Below, in pieces: positions 42,516 through 50,737 of a DNA stretch of 64,000 nt. A program made the translations under genes and the position numbers. The stretch's first letter is position 1. Each line of letters opens with the position of its first letter. The notes under the pieces are model-generated. The model had not been told where the DNA came from. It saw nothing but the letters and a program-made list of their open reading frames with translations, and searched no databases. This stretch comes from Halostreptopolyspora alba (lineage in GTDB: Bacteria; Actinomycetota; Actinomycetes; Streptosporangiales; Streptosporangiaceae), in the NCBI GenBank assembly GCA_003725585.1, contig RJMB01000024.1:20942-84941 (forward strand), read 5' to 3'.

Positions 42516-44258
42516 GTGAAACGGCGTGAGCAGAGCCAGACCGAACAGCTACGGCAGGCGCTCTCCGAGAGAGAGGCCCAGCTCCAGGAGGCCCAGGCGC
42601 GCCTGGCCGCCCTGGAAGGTTCGACGTCGCTGCAGGTGGGACGGGCGCTGACGTCCGCGGCCAAACGCCCCGGTCGCGGGCTGGTGCGGCTGCCGCGCGA
42701 CCTGTTCCGGCTGTGGCGCAGGAGCGGCACCAGCCAGCCGGCGAGCGGCCGACGCGGCGGGCAGGCGGTGCGCTCCTACGAGAGCGAGCGCCAGGAGGCG
42801 CGGCTGCTCTCCGGGACCGTCGGGCTGCGCGACTCCCGACTCGTGGTGGCCGGTGTCTTCTCCCCCGAGGTGCGTGCGGCGATCGAGCCCTACGTTCGGG
42901 TGGTGGCGCTGCGCCCGCACGACGCCCAGCTCGTGTTCGACTCCGTCGACGTCGACGTGGTCTGCGTCGCGGCCTCCGCCGCCGCGCCGGGGACGCTGTG
43001 GGCCCACACGGGCGACCCGGCCGTGGCCGACCGAACCCGCGCCCTGCGCTGGGTGGTCGAGGCGGCCCGGGCGCGCGGGGTGCCCTCGGTGCTGGTCGAG
43101 GACGCCCCCGCCCCTCCCGCTCTGGCGAGTGTCGGCTTCGACCTGGTCCACGAGGGCGGTTTCGGCGTCCCCCTCCACCGGTTCAACCCGATCGCGGCCG
43201 AGCCGGTGCGCGACCCGGAGCCCTTCCGGCTGCGTTCGCGTTCCTCGGGGACAGCCGCTGTGGAGCGGCTGGCCGCGACACTCGGTGTGCTGCGCGGCAC
43301 CGAGCCGCGGTGGGAGAACCTGCCCGACGTGCTCCGCGGAGCGACGACGGTCGTCGTCGACGACGCGGACCTGGCCGACCGCGCCCTGGCGTGTGGCGCG
43401 CGTGCGTTGCTCCTGGGCGGGGAGACCAGCGGACCCGAGACGGGTGGGGAGCCGGCGCTCTCCGCGGTGCCCATCAACGCCCACACGCTGCGCTCGAACG
43501 CCGCGGGCCAAGAGCTCGACCGTGTCCGCTCGGCCGGACCGCTGCAACCGGAGGAGCTACGGCTCGTGCTGCGGTCGGTGTTCCTGTCGGAGGCCACACC
43601 CGTCAAACTCGCCGAGATCCTCGGCCGCCTGGAACTCGCCCCCGGGTCCGGGGACGCGTCGTTGCCGCTGCGGGGACGGCGGGTGTCCGTGCTGGCCCTG
43701 CCAACCGACGACATCGCGTCACTCTCGCTGGCCGAGGATCTCCTCGGTCAGATCCACCCGCCCACCGAGGTCGTCGTCCCGGACAGCGCCGAGAGCTTCA
43801 CCGGGGTCGAGCGGATGCGTTCCCACGGGCTCGTGGTGCGGACCGTGCCCGGGGTGGCGGCCGAGCCCGGGCCGGGCCCCGCGGAATGGGCACGGCTGGC
43901 CGAGGCGGCCACCTCGTCGTGGACGGCACTGTGGACGACACCTCGCGGGTCGGCGTTCCTCGCCGACACGTTGTGCGCCGCGGAGTGCTCCGACGCCGAC
44001 GCCGTCGGGCCTGCGGTCGCCTCGTGGGCCGGTGCCACACCCCCGGACGCCGAAGTGGTGGACTGGGCCGCGGCGGACCAGGACTACATCTTCGTCAGCG
44101 CCATTCGGCCGGACCTGGCACGCCGCGCGCTGGTCCGGCGTGGCCTGCAGCCGGGGGTGTGGAACCGGCACGGCGCGCGGCTCCTCGCACTGGGCCCGTT
44201 GCACACCGGCACGGCCACCGCTGCCGACCACGCCCGCACGGCACCGAACGTGAGCTGA
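42516..44258 (+). CDS. Hypothetical protein with N-terminal coiled coil, glycosyltransferase-cluster type
   Basis: 580 residues from GTG 42516. Residues 5-45 form a coiled coil ('QTEQLRQALSEREAQLQEAQ'), then 'GSTSLQVGRALTSAAKRPGRG' and 'LPRDLFRLWRR', a segment often seen at the front of actinobacterial glycosyltransferases. The rest looks like alpha/beta Rossmann-type domains ('RLVVAGVFSPEVRAAIEPYV', 'PSVLVEDAPAPP', 'RGRRVSVLALPTDD') but I find no clear catalytic motif. It is followed 30 bp later by the double glycosyltransferase and is probably co-transcribed with it and wecB. It may be a scaffold or an unusual GT-B protein; I do not assign a function. Confidence 0.65.
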   Translation: MKRREQSQTEQLRQALSEREAQLQEAQARLAALEGSTSLQVGRALTSAAKRPGRGLVRLPRDLFRLWRRSGTSQPASGRRGGQAVRSYESERQEARLLSGTVGLRDSRLVVAGVFSPEVRAAIEPYVRVVALRPHDAQLVFDSVDVDVVCVAASAAAPGTLWAHTGDPAVADRTRALRWVVEAARARGVPSVLVEDAPAPPALASVGFDLVHEGGFGVPLHRFNPIAAEPVRDPEPFRLRSRSSGTAAVERLAATLGVLRGTEPRWENLPDVLRGATTVVVDDADLADRALACGARALLLGGETSGPETGGEPALSAVPINAHTLRSNAAGQELDRVRSAGPLQPEELRLVLRSVFLSEATPVKLAEILGRLELAPGSGDASLPLRGRRVSVLALPTDDIASLSLAEDLLGQIHPPTEVVVPDSAESFTGVERMRSHGLVVRTVPGVAAEPGPGPAEWARLAEAATSSWTALWTTPRGSAFLADTLCAAECSDADAVGPAVASWAGATPPDAEVVDWAAADQDYIFVSAIRPDLARRALVRRGLQPGVWNRHGARLLALGPLHTGTATAADHARTAPNVS

Positions 44259-44288
44259 GAACCGGGCTGTTCATCCGAAAGGACACAC

Positions 44289-46502
44289 GTGACCAAGCCA
44301 CCGCTACGCGCACTCGTTTACGGGGACGTCGACCTCAACATCATCGACGGCTCGGCGGTCTGGGCGCAGTCGATGACCCAGGCCCTGGCGGCCGCCGGCT
44401 GCGAGGTGACCCTGCTGCTCAAGGCGGCTGTGCAGACCGACCGGCTGGTGGCCCCGCTCTCCTCGGTGCCGGGGGTGACGCTGCGCAAACCCTACGAGGA
44501 GCAACTGCTGCCCGACCTCGGGACTCGGGGACTCACCCCCGACCAGGCGGTGGAGCTGATGGCGCGCCTCGACGGCGAGAGCCACTTCGACCTGGTCGTG
44601 GTGCGGGGGCTGCGCCTGGCGACGCTCGCGGCGCACAACGAGACGCTGGCCGGGCGGCTGTGGACCTACCTCACCGACGTTCCGCAGAACGTGGCCGAGC
44701 TGAACTCGGCTGCCGTGTCCGAGCTGACCGACATCGCGGTGGCCTCGCGGTTCCTGCTGTGCCAGACCGAGGAGCTGCGCGGGTTCCTGGAGTCCTCGGT
44801 GCCCGCGGCCTGCGGGAAGAGCGTGCTGTTCCCGCCCGTGGTAGTGGTCCCCGACGACGCGCGGGGCACGGGCACCCCGAGCGAGCCGCTGCGCCTCGTC
44901 TACACCGGCAAGTTCGCGCCGCGCTGGAACACGCTGGAGATGACCCAGCTGCCCGAGGTGCTGGAGGAGCGCGGCGTGCCCGCGGAGATGCACATGATCG
45001 GCGACAAGGTGCACCGCGACTCCGCGGACTGGGCCAAGCGCATGAGCAGGGCCCTGGAGGGCACCGACGGTGTGGTGTGGCACGGTGGGCAGCCGCGCGC
45101 CGAGGCGCTGCGGCTGTCCGCGGGCTGCGACATCGGGCTGTCGTGGCGCGCCCCCGAGATGGACGCCAGCCTCGAACTGTCCACCAAGGTGCTGGAGATG
45201 GGCGCGATCGGCCTACCCGTCGTGCTCAACCACACCCCCATGCACGAGGAGCTGCTGGGCAGTGACTACCCGCTCTACGCGGGCGAGGACCTCGACTCCG
45301 TCGCGAACACGATCGTGCTCGCCTCGGACCCCGAGGTCTACGCCGAGGCCGCCCGCCGCTGCGGTGCCGCCGCGGCCCGGTTCTCGCTGGAGCGGGCCGC
45401 CGAGCGGCTGCGCGGCTGCCTGCGGGACGTGCGCCCGGCGGCGCCGGCGGGAACCGACCCGCAGCGGCCGTTGAAGGTGGTTATCGCCGGACACGACCTG
45501 AAGTTCTTCACCCGGCTGGGTGAGCACCTGAAATCGTTGCCCGGGCTCGACGTCCGGTTCGACGAGTGGGAGTCGCTGCGCGCGCACGACCAGTACCGCA
45601 GTAAGGAGCTCGCGGGCTGGGCCGACGTGGTCATCTGCGAGTGGTGCGGGCCGAACGCGCTGTTCTACGCCAAGAACAAACGCGCGGACCAGCGGCTCGT
45701 GGTGCGCCTGCACCGGTTCGAGCTGTACGCGGAGTGGCCGCGCAAGCTCGACATCGAGAAGGTCGACGCCGTGGTCTGCGTCAGCCCGTACTACGCCGAC
45801 CTCACCCGGGAGCTCGCGGGGTGGCCCGCCGACAAGGTGGTCGTGCTGCCCAACTGGGTCGACGTGGAGCAGTTGCGCCGGCCCAAGCTGGCCGGGGCCG
45901 AGTTCACCCTCGGCATGATCGGGATCGCCCCGTCGCGCAAGCGCCTCGACCGAGGGCTCGACGTCATCGCGGAGCTGCGCCGCCGCGATCCGCGCTACAC
46001 GCTCGCGGTCAAGTCCAAACAGCCGTGGGACTACTGGTGGATCTGGAACCGTCCCGAGGAGCGCGAGTACTACGAGCGCACCTACCGGATGATCCACCGT
46101 AACGACCTGCTCGCCGAGGGTGTGGTGTTCGACCCGTTCGGCCCGGACGTGGCCAACTGGCTCCGCCGGATCGGTTTCGCCCTGTCCACCAGCGACGACG
46201 AGAGTTTCCACCTGGCGCCCGCCGAGGGGGCCGCCTCCGGTGGGGTGCCCGCCGTGCTGAACTGGCCCGGTGCCGACACGATCTACTCGCGTCGGTGGTT
46301 GCACGAGGATCCCGGCGCGATGGCCGACGCCATCCACTCCATCGTCTCCGAGGGGCGTTTCGACGCCGCGCGCGCGGCAGCGCAGGCGGAGATCACCGAG
46401 AACTACGCGCTCGAGAAGGTGTGCCGGATGTGGACCGATCTCGTCGTGAGCGGGACCGTGCCGGAGCCGGTGTCGCTGCCCGACTCGGCCGTGACCGCCT
46501 GA
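44289..46502 (+). CDS. Double-domain glycosyltransferase (two GT-B modules)
   Basis: 737 residues. The first module (1-385) has 'IIDGSAVWAQSMTQALAAAGCEVTLLL', 'LVYTGKFAPRWNTLEM' and 'STKVLEMGAIGLPVVLNHTP'. A second, separate module (about 395-720) starts with 'LKVVIAGHDLKFFTRLGEHL' and contains 'VDAVVCVSPYYADLTRELAGW', 'VLPNWVDVEQL', 'MIGIAPSRKRLDRGLDVIAEL' and 'DDESFHLAPAEGAASGGVPAVL'. Two complete transferase modules in one chain suggest that it adds two successive sugars or a repeating disaccharide to a lipid-linked glycan. The modules are not close duplicates. A strong hairpin lies after the stop. Confidence 0.83.
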   Translation: MTKPPLRALVYGDVDLNIIDGSAVWAQSMTQALAAAGCEVTLLLKAAVQTDRLVAPLSSVPGVTLRKPYEEQLLPDLGTRGLTPDQAVELMARLDGESHFDLVVVRGLRLATLAAHNETLAGRLWTYLTDVPQNVAELNSAAVSELTDIAVASRFLLCQTEELRGFLESSVPAACGKSVLFPPVVVVPDDARGTGTPSEPLRLVYTGKFAPRWNTLEMTQLPEVLEERGVPAEMHMIGDKVHRDSADWAKRMSRALEGTDGVVWHGGQPRAEALRLSAGCDIGLSWRAPEMDASLELSTKVLEMGAIGLPVVLNHTPMHEELLGSDYPLYAGEDLDSVANTIVLASDPEVYAEAARRCGAAAARFSLERAAERLRGCLRDVRPAAPAGTDPQRPLKVVIAGHDLKFFTRLGEHLKSLPGLDVRFDEWESLRAHDQYRSKELAGWADVVICEWCGPNALFYAKNKRADQRLVVRLHRFELYAEWPRKLDIEKVDAVVCVSPYYADLTRELAGWPADKVVVLPNWVDVEQLRRPKLAGAEFTLGMIGIAPSRKRLDRGLDVIAELRRRDPRYTLAVKSKQPWDYWWIWNRPEEREYYERTYRMIHRNDLLAEGVVFDPFGPDVANWLRRIGFALSTSDDESFHLAPAEGAASGGVPAVLNWPGADTIYSRRWLHEDPGAMADAIHSIVSEGRFDAARAAAQAEITENYALEKVCRMWTDLVVSGTVPEPVSLPDSAVTA

Positions 46503-46515
46503 GCGGGCACGGCCC

Positions 46516-46561
46516 GCCACCGGGGCCGGAGCCGGGCCGTCCCCGCCCCGGCCCCGGTGGC
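46516..46561. terminator. Bidirectional terminator between convergent genes
   Basis: GCCACCGGGGCCGG (46516-46529) pairs perfectly with CCGGCCCCGGTGGC (46548-46561), 14 bp, between the glycosyltransferase stop (46502) and the LCP gene stop (46569). Confidence 0.65.
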
Positions 46562-46568
46562 GCGGACC

Positions 46569-48014
46569 TCAGTCGCACTCGACCTCGGCGTCCGCGGCGG
46601 AGAGGGCGTCGACGTCCTCCTCGACGGAGCCACCACCGGAACCGCCGCCCCCGCTGAAGCCGTTCCAGTCACTGGAGAGCACGAGCTGCACGTTGTCCAC
46701 GAGCTCCGGGTGCTCCTCGGTGGTGGCGTTGGCCGCCATGTCCGCCACGGCCTCGGCGTGGGCCTCGTTGCCGGCTCCGTAGTAGACCGTGGTCTGCTCC
46801 GGTACGTCGCCCTGCGGGTTGCCCGTACTGACGACCTGGAACCCCTCTGCGGTCAGGCCGTCGGAGACCTCGCTGGCCAGTCCCTGAATGCCGGTGGCGT
46901 TGACGATCTCCACGGACACCTCCTCCGGTTGCGCGGCGGAGGTGTCGCCGTCCCCGCCGGAGTCCTCGTTGTCCGCTTCGCTGTCCTCGTCACCGCCGAC
47001 GTTCTCGTCGGCGGCCACGGAGTTGAACAGCTCGGTGGCGTCGGGCTCGACCCAGGCGACCCGGTTGGGGTCGGCGGGGTGTGGCGTGTTGGGGACCGTG
47101 ATGAAGTTGATGTCGCTCAGGTCGACCCCGCGCATGGCGATGGCGAGGTCGGTCATGGCGTCGAGGTTGAGCTCGTCGTCGGTGGTGACGTGTTTGGTGA
47201 CCGAGCCGAGGAAGTCGTAGATGTTCGGGGGGCTGGCCAGCACCTCGCTGCTCATGACCTTCTTCAGCATGGCACCCATGAACTCCTGCTGGCGCTTGAT
47301 CCGGCTGAGGTCGCTCCCGTCGCCCTGGCCCTTGCGGGAGCGCACGTAGCCCAGCGCCTCCTCGCCGTTGAGGGTCTGCTCACCCGCGTCCAGCTTCAGG
47401 TGCCCGGCGTCCGGGTCGTCGATCGGTTGGGGGACGCAGACCGGGATGCCGCCGATCGCGTTGACCATGTCCTTGAAGCCGACGAAGTCCACCCGCACGA
47501 AGTGGTCGATGTGGATGTCGGTGAGCTGCTCGACGGCCTTCCACAGACACTGCATGCCGCCGTTGTTCATCGCCACGCCGATCATGGCCTCGTGGGCATT
47601 CTGGCCGGGTTTGTCGCCGGTCGCCTCGCAGGCGGGCAGCTGGACGATGGAGTCGCGTGGCAGGTTCACGAGCGTGGCGGTCTCCTGCTCCGGCGACACG
47701 TGGGCGATCGCCAGGGTGTCCGGGCGCTCTCCCTCCTCGGAGCCGTACTCGGCGTTCTCACCGTCCCGGATGTCCGACCCGACGATCAGGATGTTCTGCG
47801 TCCCCTCGACCTTGCTTGGCCGGTCGCCGAACGAGTCCGTGTCGACGCTCTCCTGGTTGAGGTTGCCGTAGAGGTTGTGCGCGAAGCCGTAGGCGGTCAG
47901 GCTGCTGCAGATGACCAGGGCCGTGGTGGCGATGGCGACCCAGGCGCCGGCCGACAACCTCTTGCCCGCGGTGCTGCCCGAGGTCGCGTGGGAGGAGGGG
48001 GTGTTTCTGGGCAT
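46569..48014 (-). CDS. LytR-CpsA-Psr (LCP) family protein with LytR C-terminal domain
   Basis: 481 residues. One membrane helix (about 24-46) leads to the LCP domain: 'NILIVGSDIRDGEN', 'RPDTLAIAHVSPEQETATLVNLPRDS', 'HFVRVDFVGFKDMVNAIGGIPVC', 'EEALGYVRSRKGQGDGSDLSRIKRQQEF'. A LytR_C domain near 'VSVEIVNATGIQGLASEVSDGL' and an acidic/Gly-rich tail follow. It attaches lipid-linked glycopolymers to the wall. In mycobacteria the LCP gene Rv3267 (cpsA) also sits beside a TIGR03089 gene (Rv3268), exactly as here. It is the second LCP gene of the window; the acidic linkers of the two differ. Confidence 0.92.
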   Translation of the reverse strand: MPRNTPSSHATSGSTAGKRLSAGAWVAIATTALVICSSLTAYGFAHNLYGNLNQESVDTDSFGDRPSKVEGTQNILIVGSDIRDGENAEYGSEEGERPDTLAIAHVSPEQETATLVNLPRDSIVQLPACEATGDKPGQNAHEAMIGVAMNNGGMQCLWKAVEQLTDIHIDHFVRVDFVGFKDMVNAIGGIPVCVPQPIDDPDAGHLKLDAGEQTLNGEEALGYVRSRKGQGDGSDLSRIKRQQEFMGAMLKKVMSSEVLASPPNIYDFLGSVTKHVTTDDELNLDAMTDLAIAMRGVDLSDINFITVPNTPHPADPNRVAWVEPDATELFNSVAADENVGGDEDSEADNEDSGGDGDTSAAQPEEVSVEIVNATGIQGLASEVSDGLTAEGFQVVSTGNPQGDVPEQTTVYYGAGNEAHAEAVADMAANATTEEHPELVDNVQLVLSSDWNGFSGGGGSGGGSVEEDVDALSAADAEVECD

Positions 48015-48035
48015 TGGTAACCAAACGGATCGGTG

Positions 48036-48848
48036 TCAGGGGAGAACGCGTACGTCGGCCGTGGGGGAGGGGGAGTCGGCCGGGACGCCGACGACGGCTG
48101 TGGCGCGTTCCATGTCCAGCCGCGAGCGGACCGTGTCCGGGTCGGTGGCGGAGGTGAGGAGCACCGGGCTGGCGCTGGTCAACGGTGCGAGAATATGTGA
48201 GAGCCGGGGGGAGAGCGCCGTGAGCGTGTTCGGCGCGCGCGTGAGCAGCGCCACCCGGTCGCCGGATGTCAGGCCCCAGGCACTGGCGCGTTCCCGGGCC
48301 GCGGCGACCAGGTCGGCGCCGGAGTGATCGCGGTCGGTCCGTAGCGCGACCCGTTCGGGAGCGGGTGGCTCGGCGGGGGTGAAGTGGTCGCCGTGCCCGC
48401 GGACCTCCACCGCGTAGTCCATGGCGGCGGGCGGACACTCGGCCAGGGGAGCGCCGAGCGGGTGTAACGAGGTGCCGACCACCTCGCGGGCGCCGGTGTC
48501 CATCGCGCGCTGCAGGCGGGCCGCGTCGGTGACGACGATGTCGCCCTCGCCGACCTCGCCCTCGGCGGCGGGGACCACGGTCAGCCCGGCCGACCAGGAC
48601 GCCAGCACCCAGACCAGGCTCTGCCAGTGCAACGGCAGCGCCAGCACCACGGAGTCTCCTGGTTCGGTGGCGAGCGTGTCCACGAGCATGTTCGCGGTCT
48701 TGGCGACCCAGTTGTCGAACGTGGCGAATGACAGCTCCACCCGGCCACCGGTGTCGTCGTCGTAGGCCGTGACGAACGGGCGTGCCGGGTCCACGGCGAG
48801 GGCCGACCGCCACAGGGCCGCGGGAGTGTTGGGAGTTTCGGCTGACAC
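48036..48848 (-). CDS. TIGR03089 family protein (half-length AMP-binding-like)
   Basis: 270 residues from GTG 48848. It resembles the front part of acyl-CoA synthetases ('DPARPFVTAYDDDTGGRVELSF', 'TFDNWVAKTANMLVDTL', 'DSVVLALPLHWQSLVWVLASWSAGL') but is half their length and lacks both the Thr/Ser/Gly-rich ATP loop and the C-terminal catalytic Lys domain. This is the actinobacterial TIGR03089 family, always found as a short protein of unknown function; the mycobacterial homologue Rv3268 is likewise beside an LCP gene. The longer open frame to 48968 has no support. Confidence 0.8.
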   Translation of the reverse strand: MSAETPNTPAALWRSALAVDPARPFVTAYDDDTGGRVELSFATFDNWVAKTANMLVDTLATEPGDSVVLALPLHWQSLVWVLASWSAGLTVVPAAEGEVGEGDIVVTDAARLQRAMDTGAREVVGTSLHPLGAPLAECPPAAMDYAVEVRGHGDHFTPAEPPAPERVALRTDRDHSGADLVAAARERASAWGLTSGDRVALLTRAPNTLTALSPRLSHILAPLTSASPVLLTSATDPDTVRSRLDMERATAVVGVPADSPSPTADVRVLP

Positions 48849-49198
48849 GATTGAGGGGCTCCGCTCTGTCCAGACTGACAGGGACGGGGATCGCGCACAT
48901 GCTACTCCCCAGTCCGACGGTGATCGTCCGTTACCGGTTCGGCGTGGAATTTCGGTTTCTGGTGCCATCCGCGCGGGGATGTCCGCGTGCCCCCCGAGCG
49001 GTCGTTTCGACGAGCGCGGGAGCGCGCCCCGGCGGGTCCGGAACGGAGGTTCCCGAAATCACCGGAACTCGCCGCGACGGGTCGGATGGGAGCTGTGCGC
49101 GGCGTCACTCGGTGGTGCGGGACCGATGGTCCCCGTTACGTTCGTTACGGCACAGCGACGCGCGTGACCGGAGTTCCCCCCATCCGAGGAGACAACCC
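48849..49198. other. Intergenic region between divergent TIGR03089 and kinase genes
   Basis: 350 bp. I see no gene, hairpin or repeat; the kinase ribosome-binding site GAGGAG is at its right end. It probably carries both promoters, but no convincing -10/-35 pair is visible. Confidence 0.4.
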
Positions 49199-50674
49199 GT
49201 GTCCCATTCCCAACCGCTGCGGAACGGTGACCCCGAGAGACTGGGCGGTTATCGCCTGGTCGGACGCTTGGGCGAGGGTGGCCAGGGAGTGGTCTACCTG
49301 GGTGAGGCGGCGGACGGGACACCGGTCGCCGTGAAGACCCTCAACGGTGAGGGCGTGAACGACCCCGACCAGTGGCAACGGTTCGTGCGCGAGGCCGAGG
49401 CCGCGCGCCAGGTGGCGTCGTTCTGCACGGCGGCGGTGCTGGACGTCGACGTCGAGGCGACACCGGCCTACATCGTGAGCGAGTACGTGGACGGCCCCTC
49501 GCTGAGCGAGGCCGTGCGCCGCGACGGCCCACTCACCGGCGGTGACCTGAACCGGGTCGCGGTGGCCACGGCGACGGCCCTCATGGCGATCCACGAGGCC
49601 GGGATCGTGCACCGCGACTTCAAACCCGCCAACGTGCTGCTCGGCCAGGGCGGGGCGCGGGTGATCGACTTCGGGGTGGCCCAGGTGAGACAGGGCGCCG
49701 GCACCCTGACCAACTCCTCCATCGGCACCCCCGCCTACATGGCCTCGGAACAGATATCCGGCGCCCCGGTGAGCCCGGCCACCGACGTCCACGCCTGGGG
49801 CGCGGTGATGGTGTTCGCGGCCACCGGCCGGCAGCCGTTCCAGGGCGACACGGTGCCGGCGCTCCTGCACCAGATACTCAACGGCGATCCGGACCTCAGC
49901 GGTGTGCCGGAGCCACCGCGGACACTGGTGATATCCGCGATGCGGAAGGACCCTGCGCAGCGGCCCAGCTCGACCGACGTTCTGATGAACCTGATCGGCC
50001 GCAAGGAGCGCCCGGCCGGCCACGACGAGGCCACGCGGGTGATGAGTGAGGCGGCGGCATCGGTCAGTGACCCCGCGAGGTCGGATCCGGCCACGACGCG
50101 CATCGGTGACCCCCCGTCACCGTCCCCCACCGGGAAACGGGGCGGCTCCCGACGGTGGCTGGTCGGTGCCGGCGTGGCGACGTCCGTGGTGGCCGCGCTG
50201 GTCGTCGGGATCCTGCTGGGCCGGACCCTGGACGGTTCGGAGCCGGACAGTGGTGGCTCCGGGGGTTCGGGCACAGCCGACTCCGCCGAGGAGGGCTCCG
50301 GTGACGAATCCGGCGGTGATTCCGGGAGCGGGTCCCCCGACCTGCAGCCCCAGGCGGTCCCCGAGTTCACCGAGGAATACGACGGCGACTGGGAGGGGCT
50401 GGACAAGGACGGCAATCTCCTCACCGTGGAGATCGAGGAGGGGGAGCGCACCGCGGAACTGGTCAACGAGGACGACCAGAACTGCCCCGTCACGATCACG
50501 CTGATCGAGAACAGCGAGGACGGCTACGCGGGAATGGCGGAGGGCTCGGCCGACTGTTCCGAGGACTCCCATACGGAACACATCGAGCTCGGTCTGGTGG
50601 ACGGGTTCCTGACCATCGGGGGAAGGGACAGCGACGCGGAGGATCGGATCCAGCTCCAGCCGGCCGACGAGTAG
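49199..50674 (+). CDS. Membrane Ser/Thr protein kinase with extracellular domain
   Basis: 491 residues from GTG 49199 (GAGGAG 8 nt upstream). The kinase domain is complete: glycine loop 'GRLGEGGQGVVYLG' (23-36), K46, catalytic H138-R139-D140 in HRDFKPAN, DFG 157-159 and 'SIGTPAYMASEQ'. A Pro/Ser-rich linker, a membrane helix (about 320-342), a Gly/Ser/Asp/Glu-rich stalk and a small extracellular domain with two Cys ('NCPVT', 'DCSED', perhaps a disulfide) follow. There are no PASTA repeats, so it is not PknB. The position beside envelope genes suggests that it senses or regulates wall synthesis; this is an inference. Confidence 0.93.
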   Translation: MSHSQPLRNGDPERLGGYRLVGRLGEGGQGVVYLGEAADGTPVAVKTLNGEGVNDPDQWQRFVREAEAARQVASFCTAAVLDVDVEATPAYIVSEYVDGPSLSEAVRRDGPLTGGDLNRVAVATATALMAIHEAGIVHRDFKPANVLLGQGGARVIDFGVAQVRQGAGTLTNSSIGTPAYMASEQISGAPVSPATDVHAWGAVMVFAATGRQPFQGDTVPALLHQILNGDPDLSGVPEPPRTLVISAMRKDPAQRPSSTDVLMNLIGRKERPAGHDEATRVMSEAAASVSDPARSDPATTRIGDPPSPSPTGKRGGSRRWLVGAGVATSVVAALVVGILLGRTLDGSEPDSGGSGGSGTADSAEEGSGDESGGDSGSGSPDLQPQAVPEFTEEYDGDWEGLDKDGNLLTVEIEEGERTAELVNEDDQNCPVTITLIENSEDGYAGMAEGSADCSEDSHTEHIELGLVDGFLTIGGRDSDAEDRIQLQPADE

Positions 50675-50737
50675 GCGGAAACCGGGACCTTCCCCCACGC
50701 TCGCCGAACACTGTCCCCCGCTGGCACGGTTGGTCGC

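Noticed and set aside
42713..45265. 850-residue plus-strand frame crossing two genes
   Set aside because: Arg/Gly/Ala-rich shadow frame of the coiled-coil protein and the double glycosyltransferase.
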